Positions 8,375 through 17,007 of a DNA stretch of 57,391 bases are shown in pieces (position 1 is the stretch's first letter; every line of letters starts with the position of its first letter). Under the pieces are notes generated by a model. The model saw nothing but the letters and a program-made list of their open reading frames with translations. It was not told the DNA's origin and did not search any database. Made by a program: the position numbers and the translations under genes. Source of the DNA: Bacteroides sp. CAG:545 (GTDB lineage Bacteria; Bacteroidota; Bacteroidia; Bacteroidales; UBA932); contig HF995991.1 of NCBI GenBank assembly GCA_000432515.1, positions 1 through 57,391 of the forward strand. Reading direction: 5' to 3'.

Positions 8375-9148
8375 TTACCAGTTCTTTTCCTTCTGTCTCG
8401 ACTTGAGAGCCTCTGCCTTTTCCTTGTTCACCTTGTCCTGAGTCTCTTTTTCCTTAGCCTGAATGGCCCTCAACATCTGCTGGGCCTGCTGCGGTGAAAT
8501 CTTCATCTGCTGACCGTCCTGCTGACCGCTCTGATTGTTCTGATTGTTCTGATTGCTCTGCTGAGGCTGATTGTTCTGGTCATTCTGATTCTGGTCCTGA
8601 TTTTTGTCCTTGTTCTGATCCTGGTTCTGGTCACCCTGGCCATTCTGGTCATCCTTGTTCTGCTGATTATCCTGGTTATCCTGACCATTTCCGCCGCCAC
8701 CGTTCTGCTGATTTTCAAGCATCTTCTTGGCGTAGATATAGTTCTCCTTCGCCTCCAGGTCGCCAGGATTGCGCAGAAGCGACTCCTTGAACGCGGTCAC
8801 GGCGCCCTGCCAGTCCTTCTTGGCAATCGCTATATCCCCGACATTGTAGAAATAATCAGCGGCATTGGCCGAAGACGGAGCCGAATCCTTGATCTTTTCC
8901 ATCGTCTTGGCCGCCTCATCATAGTTCTCGGTACGGTAGAGCGTATTGGCAAGATTGAAATTTGCAGTAACCGATGTGGAATCCTTCACAAGGGCCTTCC
9001 TGTAAGATATATCTGCGGCCTTCCAGTCCCCCTTGCGGAACTTGCGGTTTCCCGCACGCACATCGTGCCTGTCCACCTGGGCGGACACGGTCAATGACAG
9101 TGCACACAGCATTGTCATCACCGCAACAATATTTCTAAACCACCTCAT
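8375..9148 (-). CDS. batC: BatC, TPR protein with Q/N/D-rich tail
   Basis: After a signal peptide (ending around VSAQ), residues about 25-150 form TPR repeats (for example FRKGDWKAADISYRKAL). A long stretch built almost only of Q, N, D, K and G follows (about 150-220), then a basic helical C-terminus ending KEKNW. ATG 9148 is preferred over the in-frame TTG at 9160 because it is preceded by GAGG at 6-nt spacing, one of the few recognisable ribosome sites here. The protein is 257 residues. Its place between batB and batD identifies it; TPRs presumably mediate assembly of the Bat complex in the periplasm. The low-complexity tail varies in length among relatives. Confidence 0.87.
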   Translation of the reverse strand: MRWFRNIVAVMTMLCALSLTVSAQVDRHDVRAGNRKFRKGDWKAADISYRKALVKDSTSVTANFNLANTLYRTENYDEAAKTMEKIKDSAPSSANAADYFYNVGDIAIAKKDWQGAVTAFKESLLRNPGDLEAKENYIYAKKMLENQQNGGGGNGQDNQDNQQNKDDQNGQGDQNQDQNKDKNQDQNQNDQNNQPQQSNQNNQNNQSGQQDGQQMKISPQQAQQMLRAIQAKEKETQDKVNKEKAEALKSRQKEKNW

Positions 9149-9156
9149 AAACAACC

Positions 9157-10164
9157 TCAATTTTTAGCGAACAGATTTCCGAACACCTTGCGTTCCCCTA
9201 TCAGCATCTGGACAACCAGCAGCACAAGCGCAATCGCAAAGAAATACATATACTGTTCGTCATATTCTTCGAAAACGATGGAATTGAATTCCTCGTCATT
9301 AAGTTTCCTGATATTGTCGATAATCGGATTCAGTCCGAATTCATCATTCCCCGCATGCACATAGGCGCCCTTTCCTGCCTGGGCAACCTGCTTGAGCGTA
9401 GCTTCGTCAAGCTTCGTCACCACGATATTTCCATTGGAATCCTTAAGCAGACCGTCCTTCATCGGGATAGGCTGTCCCTGAGAAGAACCGACACCTATCG
9501 TATATACGGATATGCCCATCTCAGCCGCCTGCTTCGCTGCCGACAGAGGGTCGTCCTCATGGTTTTCACCGTCAGTGATGACCACTATGGCACGGCTGTT
9601 CTCACTCTGGGCACTGAAACTTCTTATGCAAGTGTTGATGGCGTCACCCATGGCAGTTCCCTGGACAGGAACCGACTCCGTGGAGATGTTTCCCAAGAAC
9701 ATTTTCGCCGACACGTAGTCAGTCGTGATAGGAAGCTGGACAAATGATGTCCCGGCGAACAGTACAAGGCCGATACGGTCCCCGTTGAGCTTGTCCACCA
9801 GGCGGGATATCGCCAGCTTGGCACGCTCCAAACGATTCGGAGAATAGTCCTTGGCCAGCATTGAGTTGGACACGTCCAGGGCAATCATCACCTCGGCACC
9901 CTTGCTCTTGTGCTCCTTGAGTTTGGCACCTATCTGAGGACGGGCAAGGCCAATGCTGAAGAACAGAAAAGCAAGCGAGAACAAGATTATCCTCGTCCAG
10001 CCTTTCGCTCCGGAGTAGGACGGCATAAGGTCCTTCACCAGCTTCTCGTCACCGAACTTTCTTATATTGCGGACACGCCTGTATCTCACCACCCCGTACA
10101 GCACCAGGAAAACCGGCACCAACAGGAGGAGAAACAGATACTGTGCTTGTGCAAAATATATCAT
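9157..10164 (-). CDS. batB: BatB, von Willebrand factor A membrane protein
   Basis: This 335-residue protein has two N-terminal membrane helices (about 7-28 and 56-76), a VWA domain with the MIDAS motif ALDVSNSMLAKD and ITDGENHEDD, and a C-terminal membrane helix (about 307-325). This is the architecture of BatA/BatB proteins, with the VWA domain between helices. MIDAS residues DxSxS are intact, implying metal-dependent partner binding. It lies 24 bp after batA and just before batC. The two VWA proteins are thought to form a complex in Bacteroides; the function in aerotolerance or envelope stress is inferred from that family. Confidence 0.92.
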   Translation of the reverse strand: MIYFAQAQYLFLLLLVPVFLVLYGVVRYRRVRNIRKFGDEKLVKDLMPSYSGAKGWTRIILFSLAFLFFSIGLARPQIGAKLKEHKSKGAEVMIALDVSNSMLAKDYSPNRLERAKLAISRLVDKLNGDRIGLVLFAGTSFVQLPITTDYVSAKMFLGNISTESVPVQGTAMGDAINTCIRSFSAQSENSRAIVVITDGENHEDDPLSAAKQAAEMGISVYTIGVGSSQGQPIPMKDGLLKDSNGNIVVTKLDEATLKQVAQAGKGAYVHAGNDEFGLNPIIDNIRKLNDEEFNSIVFEEYDEQYMYFFAIALVLLVVQMLIGERKVFGNLFAKN

Positions 10165-10188
10165 AACAAATCCTTTCTTTCCGCCCTT

Positions 10189-11172
10189 TTAAGGCAATCT
10201 CTTGATGGCGAAGCACATACATACCTCAAGCAGCAGGCAGAGCAACGCCGCGAGAGCAAACGGCGTGAACATTTCCTTATATACAGGGAAACTGTCCACC
10301 GTAGTTTTTGCCTTCTCCATCTTATTGATTTCACTGTATATTTCGGAGAGCTTGGTATTGTCCGTAGCCCTGAAATACTTTCCGCCGGTAGTCTCCGCAA
10401 TGCTCCTGAGCAGGTCCTCGTCGATTTCCACCTGCACATCCTGCACCTGCACGCCCCACGGCGTAATCACCGGATACGGAGCCGTACCGTTGGCTCCCAC
10501 ACCTATAGTATATACTCTCACGCCATAGGTCTTGGCTATGTCCGCCGCCATCTGCGGAGTGATTTCTCCGCTGTTGTTCACACCGTCGGTCAGAAGAATC
10601 ACCACGCGGCTCTTCGCATCTGACGACTGCATCCTCGCCACAGCGGTAGCAAGACCGTTGCCGATGGCAGTACCGTCCTCGATGAGACCGGTTTCTATCT
10701 CCTTCATCAGATTTATCAATGTCGCCCTGTCGGTAGTGAGAGGACACTGCGTATAGCTCTCGCCGGCAAAGACCACGATTCCCATCCTGTCGGACGGTCT
10801 CTGCGAGATGAACTCGATGGCAATGTCTTTCGCAGCACTTATTCTGTCTGGCGTGAAATCCCTGGCCAACATACTGGTAGAAACGTCCATAGCAAGGACT
10901 ATGTCAATGCCTTCCGTGTCGATCTTGTCCATCTTGGTAGAAGAACGCGGTCTGGCAATGGCTATGATTATCATCACAAGAGCCGCAGTACGCAATATGA
11001 ACGGCACATGCCTTAGCACCGACATTACGGAACGGCCTCCCGCTTTCCAGAATTTCACGTCTGGAACTCTCAGATGAGGGCGGCGTCCTGCAAGCTCCAG
11101 GTAAATGTAATGGGCTATAAGCAATACCGGAACGAGCAGCAGCCACAGAAGATGAGGATATTCGAAAAACAT
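10189..11172 (-). CDS. batA: BatA, von Willebrand factor A membrane protein
   Basis: A 327-residue protein with membrane helices at about 7-25 and 55-75, a VWA domain with intact MIDAS motif (AMDVSTSMLARD) and LLTDGVNNSG, and a C-terminal helix (about 302-322). It is paralogous to the downstream batB. ATG 11172 shares one base with the upstream stop (TGATG), indicating coupled translation; an in-frame GTG one codon earlier is less likely. It probably heterodimerises with BatB at the inner membrane, as proposed for the Bacteroides Bat system. Confidence 0.93.
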   Translation of the reverse strand: MFFEYPHLLWLLLVPVLLIAHYIYLELAGRRPHLRVPDVKFWKAGGRSVMSVLRHVPFILRTAALVMIIIAIARPRSSTKMDKIDTEGIDIVLAMDVSTSMLARDFTPDRISAAKDIAIEFISQRPSDRMGIVVFAGESYTQCPLTTDRATLINLMKEIETGLIEDGTAIGNGLATAVARMQSSDAKSRVVILLTDGVNNSGEITPQMAADIAKTYGVRVYTIGVGANGTAPYPVITPWGVQVQDVQVEIDEDLLRSIAETTGGKYFRATDNTKLSEIYSEINKMEKAKTTVDSFPVYKEMFTPFALAALLCLLLEVCMCFAIKRLP

Positions 11173-12188
11173 CACTTGGCCTCCTTTTTGTCTTCGGCAC
11201 CGGACTCGGAGGACTCTTCTTCCTCATATTTCCAGGTCGAGGTTACGAAACGTACGGCAGTAGGGACAGCCTTGACATTGTCCTCGTCTGTAACGGTCAT
11301 CTTGGCAAACTTGACAAGGTCTGACATAAGGAACAGTCCGCGCGTCTCCTCCATCAGAGGCTGCGGTATATCCTTGTCCTTCAGTCCTTCAAAAATTTCC
11401 GCAGTGGTCATTTCCATCGCGCCTATACCGAATCTTGCCACTATGTATTCTCTCAGCACGTCTGTTATTCCGCTGTAGAACTGCTTCTGCTTTTCAGGCG
11501 CCCAGAGTTTGTTGCCTCTGAACTTGTCCAGTTTCTTGAGCGCCACGATATATGCAGGCTCGCTGGAACCGGTTTCTTCCATACCTTTCTTTTTGTGTAT
11601 CATATAAAGCGCCACAGCCAATATTATGAGCACTGCAAGCAGCTGTCCACCAAGCAGATACGGCAGAATTTCCCTAAACGTGACAGGATAGCGCATCTGG
11701 GCCTTGATATCGTGAGGCTTGTAGGTCGCCGTGTCCACCGGCATTGTCGTTACATCCAGATGAAGCCCCTTGAAGAAAAGCGTATCAGTCTGACCGTCGG
11801 GCAATGTTCTCATGACCGCAATCGGAGGAAGATCGTACGAGCCTTCATCAAACGAGGTGATGACAATACTGCCTTCAATGTCCATCTCCGTCTTCTTCTT
11901 CCTGAATTTCAGAGTATCGAGGCTCCAGCCTTCCACCACTTCCACGCTGTCACGGATACCCTGTGACAGATCAGGAAGCGCCAGGGCGGTACCTGCCTTG
12001 ACATTGTCCAGACGGAAACCATATTTCATCTGGTCCGCAATCAGCACGCTGTCCCGTTTCTGCAGAGGCTTCAGGAAAGCGTCTCCTGCAAACACGACAC
12101 GAGTGCTGTCAGCATCCGCCTTCGCTAAGAAAGAAGGCAAAGCCAAGAGCACCGTCGCCAATACATATATGTATAATCGCTTCAACAT
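11172..12188 (-). CDS. Bat-operon membrane protein of unknown function
   Basis: The 338-residue product has a signal peptide (to about residue 24), an extracytoplasmic beta-rich region (about 25-185), one membrane helix (about 194-215, ending MIHKKKG) and a cytosolic helical domain. Proteins of this layout, sometimes DUF4381-like, regularly sit between the DUF58 and batA genes in MoxR/Bat loci, but I recognise no catalytic motif. Position and coupling (1-base overlap with batA) suggest a structural partner of the VWA proteins. Confidence 0.75.
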   Translation of the reverse strand: MLKRLYIYVLATVLLALPSFLAKADADSTRVVFAGDAFLKPLQKRDSVLIADQMKYGFRLDNVKAGTALALPDLSQGIRDSVEVVEGWSLDTLKFRKKKTEMDIEGSIVITSFDEGSYDLPPIAVMRTLPDGQTDTLFFKGLHLDVTTMPVDTATYKPHDIKAQMRYPVTFREILPYLLGGQLLAVLIILAVALYMIHKKKGMEETGSSEPAYIVALKKLDKFRGNKLWAPEKQKQFYSGITDVLREYIVARFGIGAMEMTTAEIFEGLKDKDIPQPLMEETRGLFLMSDLVKFAKMTVTDEDNVKAVPTAVRFVTSTWKYEEEESSESGAEDKKEAK

Positions 12189-12191
12189 AAA

Positions 12192-13079
12192 TTATCGTTT
12201 ATCAAAGAACGCCATAAGCCCTCTTACATAATCAGAGCCCGTGGATATGTCCACACTGTCTATCTGATAACGCCTGAGGAGTTTCAGCGCCTTGTCATCC
12301 GCATTTTTGGTCGCCTGCGCATAAGCCTCGCGCATCTTGCGGCTGGAAGTGTTCACCCAGGCGCTTTCCCCGGTCTCCGAGTCCTTGACATTGACAAGTC
12401 CCACGTCCGGCACCACCCGCTCACGGGGATCATATATCTTGATGACTGACAGGTCGTGCCTGTTCACTGCCACCTTTATGGCATCCTCATAATTGGGATT
12501 GCCATCTGCATCGGTATCCATCATGTCCGACAAGAGAAAAGCCGTGCATTTCTGCTTTATGGCATTGGTCAGAAACCTCAAGGCCGCGCTGATGTCCGTA
12601 CCTGAGGAACTCGGCTCAAGCTCGATGATTTCCCTTATTATATGGAGAAGATGGCTGCGTCCTTTTTTCGGCGGGATGAATTTCTCCACCTTGTCGCTGA
12701 AGAACAGGGCGCCGACCTTGTCATTGTTCAGAATCGCCGAAAATGACAGCACGGCGGCAATCTCGGCAATCAAGTCACGCTTGGTGCCTCCGACTGTCCC
12801 GAAGAAACCTGAACGGCTTATGTCAATGAGCAGCATCACCGTCATCTCACGCTCCTCCTCAAACACTTTCACGTAAGGGGAACGCAAGCGTGCAGTGACA
12901 TTCCAGTCCATGTTCCTCACATCGTCACCATACTGATACTCACGCACTTCGCTGAATGCCATACCGCGTCCTTTGAACGCAGAATGGTACTCGCCCGCAA
13001 ATATCTGATGCGACAGAGCCCTCGTTCTGATTTCTATTTTCCTGACCTTCTTGAGCAGGTCGCTTGCTTTAGAGTCCAT
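12192..13079 (-). CDS. DUF58 domain protein of the MoxR/Bat operon
   Basis: The 295-residue cytosolic protein carries the DUF58 signature GEYHSAFKGRGMAFSEVREY followed by YGDDVRNMDWNVTAR and a degenerate VWA-like fold (LLIDISRSG, LLSDMMD). It sits between moxR and the membrane genes, 3 bp from its neighbour. DUF58 proteins are typical clients or partners of MoxR ATPases; a chaperone-related role is inferred from this association, not shown here. Confidence 0.9.
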   Translation of the reverse strand: MDSKASDLLKKVRKIEIRTRALSHQIFAGEYHSAFKGRGMAFSEVREYQYGDDVRNMDWNVTARLRSPYVKVFEEEREMTVMLLIDISRSGFFGTVGGTKRDLIAEIAAVLSFSAILNNDKVGALFFSDKVEKFIPPKKGRSHLLHIIREIIELEPSSSGTDISAALRFLTNAIKQKCTAFLLSDMMDTDADGNPNYEDAIKVAVNRHDLSVIKIYDPRERVVPDVGLVNVKDSETGESAWVNTSSRKMREAYAQATKNADDKALKLLRRYQIDSVDISTGSDYVRGLMAFFDKR

Positions 13080-13091
13080 TTCTTTCCTCTC

Positions 13092-14084
13092 CTAAGGAAC
13101 AATTACTGCATTGAGAACCTGTGATATGATATTCTCAGTGGTAACATTCTCAGCTTCAGCCTCATAAGTCAGACCTATACGATGACGGAGCACCTCGTTG
13201 CAGACCGCGCGCACATCCTCAGGAATCACATAGCCTCTTCTCTTTATGAACGCATATGCCTTCGCCGCCATTGACAATGAAATGCTGGCACGCGGGGACG
13301 CACCGTACGAAATGAGTCCTGACAGGGCCTTGAGGTTATAGTCTTCAGGTGTTCTGGTGGCATAGACGATATCCACGATGTACTTCTCGATTTTCTCGTC
13401 CATATACACGTCACGTACCACCTGTCTTGCCCTTACGATATCCTCCGGCGAAACCACAGGCTGCGCTTTAGGGAACTCTCCGGTATTGTTCATACGGATA
13501 ATCTGCCTCTCCTCTTCCTTCTTAGGATAGGACACGACCACTTTCAGCATGAATCGGTCCACCTGGGCTTCAGGAAGCGGATATGTACCTTCCTGCTCGA
13601 TAGGGTTCTGGGTAGCCATGACAAGGAACGGCTCAGGGAGCTTGTAGGTCTCCTCGCCTATCGTGACCTGCCTCTCCTGCATCGCTTCGAGCAATGCTGA
13701 CTGTACCTTGGCCGGAGAACGGTTGATTTCATCCGCAAGTACGAAATTGGCGAAAACAGGGCCTTTGTGAACTTCGAAACGCTCATTCTTCTGAGAGTAG
13801 ATAAGAGTACCTATCACGTCCGCAGGAAGGAGGTCAGGGGTAAACTGAATTCGGCTGAACTTGGCGCTGACCGCCTGAGCCAAAGTGTTTATGGCCAATG
13901 TCTTGGCCAGACCAGGCACACCTTCGAGAAGGATATGGCCGTTCGCGAGCAGACCTATCAGCAGGTTCTCCACCAGCTGTTTCTGCCCGACAATGACCTT
14001 GCCCATTTCCATTGACAACAAATCGACTAAAGAACTTTCACGCTGAATCCTGTCGTTAAGTTCCTTGATATTCACACTATCCAT
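13092..14084 (-). CDS. moxR: MoxR-family AAA+ ATPase
   Basis: First gene of the Bat operon, 330 residues. It has Walker A (LLEGVPGLAKT), Walker B (FVLADEINR), sensor 1 (LVMATQNP), the arginine-finger region PEAQVDRFML and a C-terminal lid with SPRASISL. MoxR ATPases act as chaperones that insert cofactors or assemble complexes, usually with VWA-domain partners, matching the downstream DUF58, BatA and BatB genes. Its start is 58 bp from the divergent truA start; I could not find a convincing promoter on this strand. Confidence 0.94.
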   Translation of the reverse strand: MDSVNIKELNDRIQRESSLVDLLSMEMGKVIVGQKQLVENLLIGLLANGHILLEGVPGLAKTLAINTLAQAVSAKFSRIQFTPDLLPADVIGTLIYSQKNERFEVHKGPVFANFVLADEINRSPAKVQSALLEAMQERQVTIGEETYKLPEPFLVMATQNPIEQEGTYPLPEAQVDRFMLKVVVSYPKKEEERQIIRMNNTGEFPKAQPVVSPEDIVRARQVVRDVYMDEKIEKYIVDIVYATRTPEDYNLKALSGLISYGASPRASISLSMAAKAYAFIKRRGYVIPEDVRAVCNEVLRHRIGLTYEAEAENVTTENIISQVLNAVIVP

Positions 14085-14091
14085 TATATTA

Positions 14092-14122
14092 TTGTTTAAT
14101 TTTCAACATACCACTATCTTTG
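14092..14122 (+). promoter_or_regulatory. Putative truA promoter
   Basis: TTG (14092-14094), 20 bp spacing, then TATCTTTG (14115-14122), an exact match to TAnnTTTG. The predicted start near 14128 gives a leader of about 15 nt to ATG 14143 and excludes the longer in-frame start at 14065. Confidence 0.65.
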
Positions 14123-14142
14123 TACCATCTAAAGAGCACAAA

Positions 14143-14928
14143 ATGAGATATCGCATACGCCTGTCCTACAATGGTTCAGCCTTCTCCGGCTGGCAGATTC
14201 AGCCAAACGCCCCTTCCGTTCAGGAATGCCTGCAAAGAGCATTGAAAACGCTCCTGAACGAAAGCATCACGATAACCGGAGCCGGAAGGACTGACACCAA
14301 AGTCAATGCAATAAACTATATCGCGCACTTCGACGCGGAATCCTCCCACGATATCGACATGGACTTTCTGCGCTACAAATTAAATGCCATCTTACCCGCT
14401 GAAATCGCCGTGCACGAAGTCTCGGTGGTCAGAGATGATTTCCATTCGAGGTTCGATGCCACGAGCAGGGAATACAAGTACTTCATACATCGGAAGAAGG
14501 ACCCGTTCATGTCGGACAGGTCATACCTCTTCACATTGCCCCTGGACCTTGAGGCGATGAACCGCGGGGCGGCTCTGCTTCTGGGCGAACACGATTTCAG
14601 CTGCTTCGAAAAAGTCGGCGGAAACAACAAGACGTCCGTCTGCAACATCACCGATGCCAGATGGGAGACCTGGACACCGGACCATGTCAGGATGATGGGG
14701 TATCCCTGCATTGACGGAGATTATATCGTCTTTACAGTCCGCGCCGACAGGTTTCTGCGGAATATGGTCAGGGCGATCGTCGGGTCAATGATAGAAATCG
14801 GACGCGGGAAACGCTCTCCGGAATGGATAGGAGAACTCGTGGACCACGGAACCCGCTCTGATGCAGGCCAATCCGTTCCGGGCCATGCATTGTTTCTCAC
14901 AGAGTGTGCCTATCTTGAAAACGACTGA
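14143..14928 (+). CDS. truA: tRNA pseudouridine(38-40) synthase
   Basis: The 261-residue enzyme converts U38-U40 of the tRNA anticodon arm to pseudouridine. Family motifs: RLSYNGSAFSGWQIQPNAPSV at the N-terminus, the catalytic segment ITGAGRTDTKVNA (Asp nucleophile in GRTD), SREYKYFI, and FLRNMVRAIVGSMIEIGRG. The start at 14143 gives the normal N-terminus MRYRIRLSYNG; the 26 extra residues upstream are non-homologous and lie before the predicted transcript start. It lies apart from the following exbB gene, which has its own likely promoter. Confidence 0.95.
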   Translation: MRYRIRLSYNGSAFSGWQIQPNAPSVQECLQRALKTLLNESITITGAGRTDTKVNAINYIAHFDAESSHDIDMDFLRYKLNAILPAEIAVHEVSVVRDDFHSRFDATSREYKYFIHRKKDPFMSDRSYLFTLPLDLEAMNRGAALLLGEHDFSCFEKVGGNNKTSVCNITDARWETWTPDHVRMMGYPCIDGDYIVFTVRADRFLRNMVRAIVGSMIEIGRGKRSPEWIGELVDHGTRSDAGQSVPGHALFLTECAYLEND

Positions 14929-14955
14929 AAAAAAGTTCGGAGATGGCTGATTCCC

Positions 14956-14987
14956 TTTAGGAAAATCAATGAAAATTCGTAAATTTG
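14956..14987 (+). promoter_or_regulatory. Putative promoter of exbB-exbD-tonB
   Basis: TAAATTTG at 14980-14987 fits the -7 consensus; TTTAG at 14956-14960 is a degenerate -33 at 19 bp spacing. The leader to ATG 15062 is about 70 nt and contains the CTTTAGGCCAA direct repeat. Confidence 0.55.
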
Positions 14988-14992
14988 CACTC

Positions 14993-15023
14993 CTTTAGGC
15001 CAAGTCATCAGACTTTAGGCCAA
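14993..15023 (+). repeat. 20-bp-period direct repeat in the exbB leader
   Basis: CTTTAGGCCAA occurs at 14993-15003 and 15013-15023, exactly two helical turns apart, just downstream of the putative promoter. A third partial copy (CTTTAGG) overlaps the -33 region at 14955-14961. The layout suits a regulator binding site, though chance or RNA structure is possible. Confidence 0.5.
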
Positions 15024-15061
15024 ATGACGGAATAATTGACAAAATAAAAAAGTAACAAAAT

Positions 15062-15787
15062 ATGTTGTTCAATCTCTTACAGACCGCAGGCTTGGATTCA
15101 ACCGATTTCTCAGCCGCAGCACAGGCAGCAGCGCAAGCTGTTCCTCATGAAGAAGAAATGCACCTTCTGGAAATGGCCACAAAAGGCGGCTGGCTCATGC
15201 TGGTCCTCTTGGCATTGTCCATAATCGCCATCTACATTTTCGGCAAGAAATGGTGGATGATCCATCAGGCAAGCACCATCGACGCGAACTTCATGCGCGA
15301 TATCCGCGACTATATCCGCGAAGGCAAAATAAAATCAGCGCAGTCCCTTTGTGAGAGGTTCGACTCTCCGGTTGCGAGACTTGTGGAAAAAGGTCTGTCC
15401 CGTATCGGACGTCCACTCTCTGACATCCAGACCGCCATCGAGAACACCGGCAACACAGAGGTTGCAAGACTCGAAAAAGGTCTTCCTATCCTCGCCACGA
15501 TATCAGGTGGCGCGCCTATGATCGGATTCCTCGGAACCGTACTCGGTATGGTCCAGGCATTCTTCAATATGGCCAATGCAGGGAACAACATCGACATCAC
15601 GCTGCTTTCCAGCGGTATCTATACGGCGATGATCACCACAGTGGGCGGTCTTATCGTCGGCATTCTCGCATACTTCGGATACAACTACCTGACTTCCAAC
15701 ATCTCAGACGTAGTATTCAAGATGGAGAACGCGACCATTGATTTCATGGACCTTCTGCAGGAACCTGAAGGCAACAAAGAATCTTAG
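15062..15787 (+). CDS. exbB: ExbB/TolQ-family proton channel protein
   Basis: A MotA/TolQ/ExbB family protein of 241 residues. It has a first membrane helix (about 41-62, MLVLLALSIIAIYIF) and the two conserved helices in the C-terminal half (LPILATISGGAPMIGFLGTVLGM and the TAMITTVGGLIVGILAY region). With ExbD it forms the inner-membrane motor that uses the proton gradient to energise TonB (or a TolA-like protein). The neighbouring exbD (12 bp) and tonB-like gene make the complete unit. It has an Ala-rich N-terminal segment before helix 1. Confidence 0.92.
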   Translation: MLFNLLQTAGLDSTDFSAAAQAAAQAVPHEEEMHLLEMATKGGWLMLVLLALSIIAIYIFGKKWWMIHQASTIDANFMRDIRDYIREGKIKSAQSLCERFDSPVARLVEKGLSRIGRPLSDIQTAIENTGNTEVARLEKGLPILATISGGAPMIGFLGTVLGMVQAFFNMANAGNNIDITLLSSGIYTAMITTVGGLIVGILAYFGYNYLTSNISDVVFKMENATIDFMDLLQEPEGNKES

Positions 15788-15799
15788 AAACATTTACTG

Positions 15800-16210
15800 A
15801 TGGCATTCAAAAGACAAACGAAGAGTCTGCATGAAACGGCGATGTCGTCAATGACCGACCTCGTCTTCCTGCTGCTCATCTTCTTTCTCATAACATCCAC
15901 GCTCGTGAATCCGAACGCGCTCAAGCTCCTCCTGCCGAAAAGCACGGGGCAAGTGTCCGCGAAGGCTACCGTGAGCGTATCCGTAAAGGACTGGAACAAC
16001 GGCCAGTTCACCTACCACATCAATGGTGACGAGCAGCCTGTTCCGTTCAATGAAGTGGAGGATGATCTCGTAAACCTTCTTCAGAGCGATGAGGATCCGA
16101 CTTTCTCCATCTACGCTGACGAAAGCGTACCGGTGAAGGAAATCGTGGCATTGATGAACATAGCCAAGCGTAACCACTACAAAGTCATACTGGCGACGCA
16201 GCCTGAATAG
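15800..16210 (+). CDS. exbD: ExbD/TolR-family biopolymer transport protein
   Basis: A single-helix protein of 136 residues (helix about 20-40) with a periplasmic domain. The conserved helix Asp is in SSMTDLVFLLLIFFLI, the proton-carrying residue of ExbD/TolR. It follows the standard order exbB-exbD-tonB and is 2 bp from the next gene. This copy could belong to either a TonB or a Tol-like system. Confidence 0.93.
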   Translation: MAFKRQTKSLHETAMSSMTDLVFLLLIFFLITSTLVNPNALKLLLPKSTGQVSAKATVSVSVKDWNNGQFTYHINGDEQPVPFNEVEDDLVNLLQSDEDPTFSIYADESVPVKEIVALMNIAKRNHYKVILATQPE

Positions 16211-16212
16211 TC

Positions 16213-16998
16213 ATGAAAGAATATCGGGAAATACAGAAACGGAGGGAACGTACAGGGACGGTTATTGCAGTAGTCGCCACTGTGCTGTTTCATACCGGAC
16301 TGATTGCTTTCGGCAGTTTCAGCGGACTCACATACATTTATCCGCCGCCACCGGAGCAGGTTTTCCTTGTGGACTTCAGCGAAGAAGCAGAAAAAGTGCC
16401 GGTAAGGCAGCACCTGAGAGGGTCAATGCCGCAGTCAGAGACTCCTGACAGGACCAGGCCAGTGGAGCTTGCACAGAAATCCGAGGCGATGGAGAAAGGC
16501 ACGAAGAACAATCTTGCCGAAGAATCGAGGGTGGATGATTTCGGAGACGTGGAGAAATACGAGCCTGAAAGAGAAAAGCCGATAAACAAGAAAGCCCTGT
16601 TCAGCGCAGCGAAGAACAAGAATGCGAAGGACACATTGGCAGCGCAGACAGCAGCGAAGGTAAGCGACGCGCTGAAAGCCGGACATGCCCAGGGAAATAC
16701 CCACACGTCCATAAATTCCAATACGCCGAATGCCGTACTGAAAGGCAGAAAGACAGTGGGAGTCATAGCCAAACCAGAATACAGTGTTCAGGAAGAAGGC
16801 ATAGTAGTTGTAGATATATGGGTGGACAATTACGGCAAAGTCACCAAAGCTCTTCCGGGAGCACAGGGAACTACCGTGAACAATGCCGACCTCTGGCAGG
16901 CAGCCAGAAAAGCAGCGCTGAGCACGCATTTCAATATGGATGCCGATGCTCCTGCCCTGCAGAAAGGCAAGATCACTTACATATTCAGATTGAAATAA
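16213..16998 (+). CDS. tonB: TonB-like energy transducer
   Basis: The 261-residue product has a short cytosolic basic start, one membrane helix (about 15-36), a proline-rich stretch (YIYPPPPEQV), a charged periplasmic linker and a TonB/TolA-like C-terminal domain (about 180-261: EEGIVVVDIWVDNYGKV, ALSTHFN, KGKITYIFRLK). It links the ExbB/ExbD motor to outer-membrane transporters. The linker is rich in Lys, Ala and Glu rather than the Pro-Lys repeats of classical TonB, so a TolA-like role is possible. Confidence 0.85.
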   Translation: MKEYREIQKRRERTGTVIAVVATVLFHTGLIAFGSFSGLTYIYPPPPEQVFLVDFSEEAEKVPVRQHLRGSMPQSETPDRTRPVELAQKSEAMEKGTKNNLAEESRVDDFGDVEKYEPEREKPINKKALFSAAKNKNAKDTLAAQTAAKVSDALKAGHAQGNTHTSINSNTPNAVLKGRKTVGVIAKPEYSVQEEGIVVVDIWVDNYGKVTKALPGAQGTTVNNADLWQAARKAALSTHFNMDADAPALQKGKITYIFRLK

Positions 16999-17007
16999 AC
17001 GAAAACA

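Noticed and set aside
8494..8790. Plus-strand Ser/Asp-rich frame opposite batC
   Set aside because: It mirrors the low-complexity Q/N/D codons of batC and has no other support.
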